Assembly: GCF_003010955.1 (NCBI RefSeq)
Contig: NZ_PGGO01000015.1
Span: 1-64,000 of the forward strand
Length of the DNA stretch: 64,000 nt
Origin: Phyllobacterium brassicacearum
GTDB lineage: Bacteria > Pseudomonadota > Alphaproteobacteria > Rhizobiales > Rhizobiaceae
Reading direction: 5' to 3'
In this document: positions 58,935-64,000 of the stretch, piece after piece
Numbering within the stretch: position 1 is the first letter of the stretch
Layout: every line of letters starts with the position of its first letter
The notes under the pieces: model-generated
Told to the model about the DNA's origin: nothing
The model's input: the letters and a program-made list of their open reading frames with translations, nothing else
The model's database searches: none
Translations under genes and position numbers: made by a program

Positions 58935-58987
58935 AGCTCGCCTCGATCCCCTGTGACGGCGGATCGACAGAAAGGCGAGCTAAAATG
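58935..58987 (+). promoter_or_regulatory. mgtE: Hairpin sequestering the mgtE ribosome-binding site
   Basis: AGCTCGCCT (58935-58943) pairs with AGGCGAGCT (58973-58981) and CGATCC (58944-58949) with GGATCG (58961-58966), leaving an 11-nt loop and a 6-nt bulge. The right arm contains AAGG, the only plausible Shine-Dalgarno for the mgtE ATG at 58985. Translation of mgtE therefore probably needs the stem to open. Confidence 0.6.
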
Positions 58988-60370
58988 AACGACCTTCGCT
59001 TTACGATGGATGCTGTCCATGCCGGACACGCACCTGTTTTGACCCTTCCCGAGCAGCTTGCAACCATGCAGGCTGCTGATGCCGTCGAGCTACTCAACGA
59101 GCTTGAACTGGCTGATGCCATTGACATTATCGCCGGAATGCCGCGCGATCATGCCGTGTTGATCCTCGATCAGCCTGAGCTGCATTCGGCTGCCGAGATC
59201 ATCGAGGCCCTGCCCGTCGCAACCGCGCAGGAACTACTCGACGCCATGTCGGCAGACCGCGTCACCGACATTTTCCACGAATTCGATACCGAGACCCGTT
59301 CCCGCCTCGTTCCTGGCCTCGGCCACGAAACGAAACTGGCGTTGAACAAGCTCCTGCGCTACCCGCCTCACACGGCTGGCAGCCTGATGACGACCGAATT
59401 CGTGAGCGTTCCGGCCGACTGGAGCGTTGCCCGGACGCTGCAGCATATCCGTGAGGTGGAGCGTTCGCGCGAGACCATTTATGCCATTTATGTCATTGAT
59501 CCTGCTACAAATAGATTGTTGCGGGCGGTGGCTCTGCGCCGGCTGATCACCACTGAGCCAGACGTATCCATCATGCATGTCGGCCGCGATGTCGCCCCGG
59601 TGACGGTCGCACCGCTGGCCGATCAGGAAGACGTTGCCCGGCTCTTCCGCAAGCATGATTTGCTCGCCGTTCCAGTAGTCAATGACGGCAACCAGATCAT
59701 CGGCATCGTGACTGTCGATGATGTGATCGACGCCATGACCCAGGAAATGACCGAGGACACTTTGAAGTTCGGCGGCATGGAAGCTTTGAACAAACCCTAC
59801 ATGCAGATCGGTTTTCTCCACATGATCCGCAAGCGTGCCGGCTGGCTCGGTATTTTGTTCCTCAGCGAGATGCTGACCGCCAGCGCTATGCAGCATTTCG
59901 AGGGCGAACTGGAAAAGGCGGTCGTCCTGACCCTGTTCATCCCGCTGATCATGAGTTCCGGTGGCAATTCCGGTTCGCAGGCCACCTCTCTGCTGATCCG
60001 AGCTCTGGCGCTGCAGGAATTGCGCCTGAAAGACTGGTGGCGGGTTGCCTTGCGTGAAATTCCCACCGGCCTTGTGCTCGGCTCTTTCCTTGGGCTGATC
60101 GGTGTTGTCCGCATCACCACATGGCAAATGCTCGGGCTCTACGATTATGGCGAGCATTGGCCGCTTATCGCCGCAACCGTGGGTACGGCCCTCATCGGAA
60201 TTGTGACCTTCGGGTCGCTCACAGGCTCCATGCTGCCTTTCATTCTGCAGAAGACAGGCTTTGATCCCGCCAGCGCCTCGGCGCCTTTTGTTGCCACATT
60301 GGTCGATGTCACCGGACTGGTAATCTACTTCAGTATTGCCGTGGCAATCCTGTCAGGGACACTGCTTTAA
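58985..60370 (+). CDS. mgtE: MgtE magnesium transporter
   Basis: A 461-residue inner-membrane Mg2+ channel. An N-terminal superhelical domain (TLPEQLATMQAADAVELLNELELADAIDIIAGMP...), two CBS domains (HTAGSLMTTEFVSVPADWSVARTL; VTVAPLADQEDVARLFRKHDLLAVPVV) that sense Mg2+, and five C-terminal helices with the PLIMSSGGNSGSQATSL pore motif are all present. Regulation likely includes the leader ORF and the hairpin over its ribosome site. Confidence 0.96.
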   Translation: MNDLRFTMDAVHAGHAPVLTLPEQLATMQAADAVELLNELELADAIDIIAGMPRDHAVLILDQPELHSAAEIIEALPVATAQELLDAMSADRVTDIFHEFDTETRSRLVPGLGHETKLALNKLLRYPPHTAGSLMTTEFVSVPADWSVARTLQHIREVERSRETIYAIYVIDPATNRLLRAVALRRLITTEPDVSIMHVGRDVAPVTVAPLADQEDVARLFRKHDLLAVPVVNDGNQIIGIVTVDDVIDAMTQEMTEDTLKFGGMEALNKPYMQIGFLHMIRKRAGWLGILFLSEMLTASAMQHFEGELEKAVVLTLFIPLIMSSGGNSGSQATSLLIRALALQELRLKDWWRVALREIPTGLVLGSFLGLIGVVRITTWQMLGLYDYGEHWPLIAATVGTALIGIVTFGSLTGSMLPFILQKTGFDPASASAPFVATLVDVTGLVIYFSIAVAILSGTLL

Positions 60371-60373
60371 TCC

Positions 60374-60402
60374 ATGGCCTGCATGGCAGCCATGCAGGCC
60401 AT
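60374..60402. terminator. Perfect 13-bp hairpin after mgtE
   Basis: ATGGCCTGCATGG pairs exactly with CCATGCAGGCCAT around a CAG loop, 4 nt after the mgtE stop. There is no T tract, so it may be a 3' stabiliser, a Rho-dependent end or a binding site rather than a classical terminator. Confidence 0.6.
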
Positions 60403-60506
60403 AACGCTTTGCCCCCTTTCGCGATTGCGAAAAAACATGTATGGAGCGCGCAAATGTAAAGCGGCGCATCATATGTGGCGTCCACAATCCTCCAAAAGAG
60501 ATATTC

Positions 60507-62336
60507 ATGAAACTGCGCAACATCGCGATCATCGCACACGTTGACCATGGCAAGACCACCCTTGTCGACGAACTATTGAAACAGTCCGGTAATTTCCGCG
60601 ACAATCAGCGCGTTGCCGAGCGCATGATGGATTCCAACGACATCGAAAAGGAACGCGGGATCACCATTCTCGCCAAGGCGACGTCGGTTGTCTGGAAAGA
60701 CACGCGCATCAATATTGTCGACACGCCCGGCCACGCCGATTTCGGTGGCGAAGTCGAACGTATCCTCAGCATGGTCGACGGCGCGATCGTTCTTGTCGAT
60801 GCTGCCGAGGGCCCAATGCCGCAGACGAAATTCGTCGTTGGCAAGGCTCTTAAGGTTGGCCTGCGCCCGATCGTCGCCATCAACAAGATCGATCGCCCCG
60901 ATGCGCGCCACGAAGAAGTCGTGAACGAAGTCTTCGATCTCTTCGCTGCGCTCGACGCGACCGACGAACAGCTCGATTTCCCCATCCTTTACGGCTCGGG
61001 CCGCAGCGGCTGGATGGCCAAGAACCCGGAGGGTCCGCAGGACCAGGGTCTCGGCCCGCTTTTTGATCTGGTTCTCGACCACGTACCGGAACCAACTGTT
61101 GGCGAGGGCCCGTTCCGCATGATCGGCACGATCCTCGAAGCCGACCCTTTCCTCGGCCGCATCATCACCGGACGCATCCACTCGGGCACGGTCAAGTCGA
61201 ACCAGCAGGTCAAGGTTCTGCACGGCGACGGTACACAGCTTGAAACCGGCCGCATTTCCAAGATCCTGGCTTTCCGCGGCCTTGAACGCCAGCCGGTTGA
61301 AGAAGCCCATGCGGGTGACATCGTGGCGATCGCCGGCCTGCAGAAAGGCACCGTTGCTGACACGTTCTGCGCGCCCGAAGTTACCGAACCGCTCCAGGCC
61401 CAGCCAATCGATCCGCCGACCGTTACCATGTCCTTCATCGTCAACGATTCTCCGCTGGCCGGCACCGAAGGTGACAAGGTAACGAGCCGCGTCATCCGTG
61501 ATCGCCTGCTCAAGGAAGCGGAAGGCAATGTTGCCTTGAAGATCGAGGAATCGAGCGACAAGGATTCGTTCTTCGTTTCCGGCCGCGGCGAATTGCAGCT
61601 CGCCGTTCTCATCGAGAACATGCGACGTGAAGGCTTTGAGCTTGGTGTATCGCGCCCGCGTGTCGTCATGCAGAAAGACGAAGACGGCAACATGCTCGAG
61701 CCGATTGAGGAAGTGCTTATCGACGTCGATGAGGAATATTCCGGCACGGTTGTGCAGAAGATGTCCGAGCGCAAGGCCGAAATGGTCGAACTTCGTCCGT
61801 CCGGCGGCAATCGCGTGCGCATGGTGTTCTACGCACCAACCCGCGGCCTCATCGGCTATCAGTCGGAGCTTCTCACCGATACGCGCGGTACTGCGATCAT
61901 GAACCGCCTCTTCCGCGCCTATGAGCCTTACAAAGGCGAAATCGCCGGTCGTAACAATGGCGTTCTGATCTCCAATGATCAGGGCGAGTCCGTGGCGTTT
62001 GCCATGTGGAACCTCGAGGATCGCGGTCCGATGGTTATCGACGCGGGCGTCAAGGTCTATGCCGGCATGATCATCGGTATCCATTCGCGCGACAACGATC
62101 TTGAGGTAAATGTACTCAAGGGCAAGAAGCTGACCAATATCCGTGCTGCCGGCAAGGACGAAGCGGTCAAGCTGACGCCGCCGATCCGCATGACACTGGA
62201 ACGCGCTCTGTCCTGGATCCAGGATGACGAACTCGTCGAGGTTACGCCGAAATCCATCCGGCTGCGCAAGCTCTATCTCGATTCGAACGAACGCAAGCGT
62301 TTCGAAAAGGGCAGCAAAACTGCAGGCGCGGCGTAA
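60507..62336 (+). CDS. typA: BipA/TypA ribosome-associated GTPase
   Basis: A 609-residue translational GTPase. G motifs [23 protein letters not shown] and [13 protein letters not shown] are intact, followed by domains II-V and the BipA-specific C-terminal part ([22 protein letters not shown]). It acts in ribosome assembly and stress adaptation. The start at 60507 ([15 protein letters not shown]) is set by AAAAGAGATA; an upstream in-frame start adds 22 residues not typical of the family. Confidence 0.97.
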   Translation: MKLRNIAIIAHVDHGKTTLVDELLKQSGNFRDNQRVAERMMDSNDIEKERGITILAKATSVVWKDTRINIVDTPGHADFGGEVERILSMVDGAIVLVDAAEGPMPQTKFVVGKALKVGLRPIVAINKIDRPDARHEEVVNEVFDLFAALDATDEQLDFPILYGSGRSGWMAKNPEGPQDQGLGPLFDLVLDHVPEPTVGEGPFRMIGTILEADPFLGRIITGRIHSGTVKSNQQVKVLHGDGTQLETGRISKILAFRGLERQPVEEAHAGDIVAIAGLQKGTVADTFCAPEVTEPLQAQPIDPPTVTMSFIVNDSPLAGTEGDKVTSRVIRDRLLKEAEGNVALKIEESSDKDSFFVSGRGELQLAVLIENMRREGFELGVSRPRVVMQKDEDGNMLEPIEEVLIDVDEEYSGTVVQKMSERKAEMVELRPSGGNRVRMVFYAPTRGLIGYQSELLTDTRGTAIMNRLFRAYEPYKGEIAGRNNGVLISNDQGESVAFAMWNLEDRGPMVIDAGVKVYAGMIIGIHSRDNDLEVNVLKGKKLTNIRAAGKDEAVKLTPPIRMTLERALSWIQDDELVEVTPKSIRLRKLYLDSNERKRFEKGSKTAGAA

Positions 62337-62362
62337 CACGCCATCACCGCCAAGAACTGAGA

Positions 62363-62392
62363 AAGCGGCGAAACTCGCCGCTTTTCTTTTTC
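62363..62392 (+). terminator. Intrinsic terminator after typA
   Basis: AAGCGGCG-AAACT-CGCCGCTT followed by TTCTTTTTC: a perfect 8-bp stem with a T tract, 27 nt after the typA stop. Confidence 0.92.
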
Positions 62393-62464
62393 GTGCGAGA
62401 AACCAAGATTCATTTTCGCGGATAGTTGCGAAACCTTGGGCAGCGGGTCTATGGTTAAAGAACC

Positions 62465-62971
62465 ATGAACACCCGTGTGATCGAAATTAGACGAGCTGAG
62501 TTGGCCGACGCTGAGGCGATTTCGGACATACACCTCGCTGCATGGAAGGGTGCCTACGCAGGAATCATTCCGCATCGGGCCCTCAATACCATGCTGGAGC
62601 GGCGTGGGACCGCCTGGTGGACACGTGCTATTCGGCGTTCAACACAAGTTCTAGTTGCCGACGTGGGCGGCGTTGTCGCCGGTTACGCCACGCTCGGACC
62701 CAATCGTGCGCGGCAACTTCCCCAAAAAGGCGAAGTCTACGAGCTATACATCAGACCGGAATACCAAGGCTTCGGGCTTGGTACCCGGCTTTTGGGCGCG
62801 GCCCGTCGCAGTCTGGTTGACCAAGGTCTCAAGGGCCTGGTTGTATGGGCTCTTGACGACAATGACATCGCGCTTTCGTTCTATCGTGGCGCTGGCGGGC
62901 GCGACGTCGCCGAGGGCGTTGAGTGCTTTGAAGGCAAGACGCTCAAGAAAATCGCCTTCGTCTGGAATTGA
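62465..62971 (+). CDS. GNAT-family N-acetyltransferase
   Basis: A 168-residue acetyltransferase. The N-terminal EIRRAELADAEAISDIHLAAWKGAYAGIIP and the acetyl-CoA motif ELYIRPEYQGFGLGTRLLGAA (R/QxxGxG/A) are typical. C-terminal DDNDIALSFYRGAGG is the usual motif B. The substrate is unknown. It lies between the typA terminator and ppa. Confidence 0.9.
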   Translation: MNTRVIEIRRAELADAEAISDIHLAAWKGAYAGIIPHRALNTMLERRGTAWWTRAIRRSTQVLVADVGGVVAGYATLGPNRARQLPQKGEVYELYIRPEYQGFGLGTRLLGAARRSLVDQGLKGLVVWALDDNDIALSFYRGAGGRDVAEGVECFEGKTLKKIAFVWN

Positions 62972-63158
62972 CGGCGAAACGGGATGACATTCGCTCCCTT
63001 TGACGCTTCCGTACGCCGCCAGTTCGGCCTCGTTTTTTGCCAATCCAGGTCAAAAAGTCTATCAAACTCCCTCATAGCCGCCTAATGGGCGCGCGAATTG
63101 TTGCGCCGCGGCGTAAAAATCAGTACAGCACTCCCAAACCAACAAGGACTCTGAAAAC

Positions 63159-63695
63159 ATGCGCATCGATGCCATTTCTGTCGGCAACAATCCCCCTGAA
63201 GATGTCAACGTAATCATCGAGGTTCCGGTCGGCGGTCAACCGATCAAATATGAGCTCGACAAGGACTCCGGCGCACTGTTCGTCGATCGCTTCCTGCACA
63301 CGCCAATGACCTATCCGGGCAACTACGGCTTCGTACCGCACACGCTCTCGGACGACGGTGATCCTATCGATGTTCTGATCTGCAATACCCGTGCGTTGAT
63401 GCCAACAAGCGTGATCAATGTGCGCCCGATTGGCGTTCTGGTGATGGAAGACAACAAGGGCCAGGATGAGAAGATCATCGCTGTGCCTTCACCGCACCTG
63501 ACCCTACGCTACGAAAAGGTGCACAACTACACCGATCTGCCCGAGATAACACTCAAGCAGATCCAGCACTTCTTTGAGCACTACAAGGACCTGGAACCCG
63601 GCAAATGGGTGAAGATCGGCGACTGGGGCGATGAAGATGCGGCCCGTCAGCTTATCACCGAGGCCATCGAGCGCCACAAGGCCAAAAAGGCCTGA
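63159..63695 (+). CDS. ppa: Inorganic pyrophosphatase
   Basis: A 178-residue family I soluble pyrophosphatase that hydrolyses PPi to keep biosynthesis irreversible. The metal-binding signature [10 protein letters not shown], the segment [12 protein letters not shown] and [17 protein letters not shown] are all intact. Length is typical of bacteria. It converges with the YggU-like gene, whose stop is 1 nt away. Confidence 0.97.
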   Translation: MRIDAISVGNNPPEDVNVIIEVPVGGQPIKYELDKDSGALFVDRFLHTPMTYPGNYGFVPHTLSDDGDPIDVLICNTRALMPTSVINVRPIGVLVMEDNKGQDEKIIAVPSPHLTLRYEKVHNYTDLPEITLKQIQHFFEHYKDLEPGKWVKIGDWGDEDAARQLITEAIERHKAKKA

Positions 63696-63696
63696 T

Positions 63697-64000
63697 CTAT
63701 GATTGCTCGGGCGGTGCGAGAGCGAAAAGCTTAACAGCCAAAGCTTCCGGATCGCCCGAAATTCTTATCTGCTTCAGCCGCGATGTTGCACCCGACGCAA
63801 TCGTTACGTCCCGCGGAGCAAGCTCCAGCCATTTCGCCAACAGCTTCTCCAGTGCCGCATTTGCCTTTCCGTCTTCCGGAACCGCACGAACACGTGCTTT
63901 GATATAAGCCCGCCCGTCATCCGTTGTTTCCAAACCTTCAATCGCATCCCTGGAAGACTTCGGCGTCAGCCGAACGAAGAGCGTGACGCCGTTGTCGTCC
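63697..64000 (-). CDS. YggU/DUF167 family protein, 5' end beyond the window
   Basis: The reading frame stays open to the right edge: residues DDNGVTLFVRLTPKSSRDAI precede the METTDDGRAYIKARVRAVPEDGKANAALEKLLAKWL core, so the gene continues beyond 64000 and the ATG at 63933 is not its start. DUF167 proteins are small (~100 residues) with no settled function. The core and the ISGDPEALAVKLFA end match the family. Confidence 0.88.
   Translation of the reverse strand, partial: DDNGVTLFVRLTPKSSRDAIEGLETTDDGRAYIKARVRAVPEDGKANAALEKLLAKWLELAPRDVTIASGATSRLKQIRISGDPEALAVKLFALAPPEQS

Noticed and set aside
58549-58984. M-box (ykoK) riboswitch upstream of mgtE
   Set aside because: The conserved M-box core could not be found; the leader instead has a small ORF and a simple ribosome-site hairpin.
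60573-62339. A 588-codon open frame opposite typA
   Set aside because: Antisense shadow of a strongly conserved GTPase; no domain, no ribosome site, and it ends past the typA stop only by chance.
62744-63043. A minus-strand frame opposite the acetyltransferase end and the ppa upstream region
   Set aside because: TTG start, no ribosome site, mostly antisense to a recognisable GNAT gene.

Overview
The window looks like a chromosomal segment of an alphaproteobacterium of the order Rhizobiales (Hyphomicrobiales), closest in style to Phyllobacteriaceae/Brucellaceae. The evidence is the split F1-only ATP synthase operon (atpHAGDC) with an Ala/Lys/Pro-rich AtpD N-terminus, a ~1600-residue NAD-glutamate dehydrogenase, ffh-chorismate mutase-rpsP, the htpX-rsmB-heparinase-purH order, and many short dyad-symmetric intergenic repeats of the rhizobial mosaic type. 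I cannot name a species. Almost everything is housekeeping or metabolic. I see no prophage, intact IS, CRISPR, rRNA or tRNA.

Layout. 1-5.3 kb: F1 ATP synthase operon (minus). 5.5-8.3 kb: a small membrane protein and priA. 8.4-13.0 kb: transaldolase-like fsa, then a sulfonate-use operon ssuA-ssuD-ssuC-ssuB (minus). 13.3-17.7 kb: an AAA ATPase, lptE and leuS. 17.8-22.7 kb: PLP-homeostasis protein, M15-like secreted protein, acs and cfa. 22.7-23.6 kb: an unannotated small RNA/22-codon ORF convergent with a HigBA-type toxin-antitoxin pair. 23.8-29.7 kb: MATE efflux, SdhAF4-like, htpX, rsmB, heparinase-like. 29.8-39.1 kb: aminotransferase, purH, UMF1-type MFS and the giant NAD-GDH. 39.2-45.1 kb: LemA/YgcG/TPM envelope cluster, pyridoxal kinase, carbonic anhydrase and a lytic transglycosylase. 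45.2-49.9 kb: structured leader, ffh, chorismate mutase, rpsP, PhoD-type phosphatase. 49.9-54.9 kb: TetR/SDR divergent pair, DUF983, MocR-type regulator, ogt, DeoR regulator. 55.2-58.5 kb: choline-kinase-like protein and an 813-residue sarcosine/dimethylglycine dehydrogenase-like flavoprotein. 58.5-64 kb: mgtE with an unusual leader, typA, a GNAT acetyltransferase, ppa, and a YggU/DUF167 gene running off the right edge.

The most interesting material is between the genes. (i) A 22-codon ORF at 22835 has a 14-nt ribosome-binding site fully complementary to the expected alphaproteobacterial 16S 3' end, two hairpins and a strong terminator. (ii) The mgtE leader carries a 21-codon upstream ORF and a hairpin that buries the mgtE ribosome-binding site. 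(iii) At least five repeat families with dyad symmetry are present. Two families show compensatory base changes between copies, and a third, two-copy hairpin shows the same pattern. One element is read in frame through the lemA signal-peptide region, one fills the whole gap between two convergent stop codons, and one lies directly against a start codon. (iv) Several palindromes look like operators: the TetR/SDR pair, the MocR regulator, the toxin-antitoxin promoter and a tandem pair upstream of mgtE. All structures were found by eye; no folding or database search was run.
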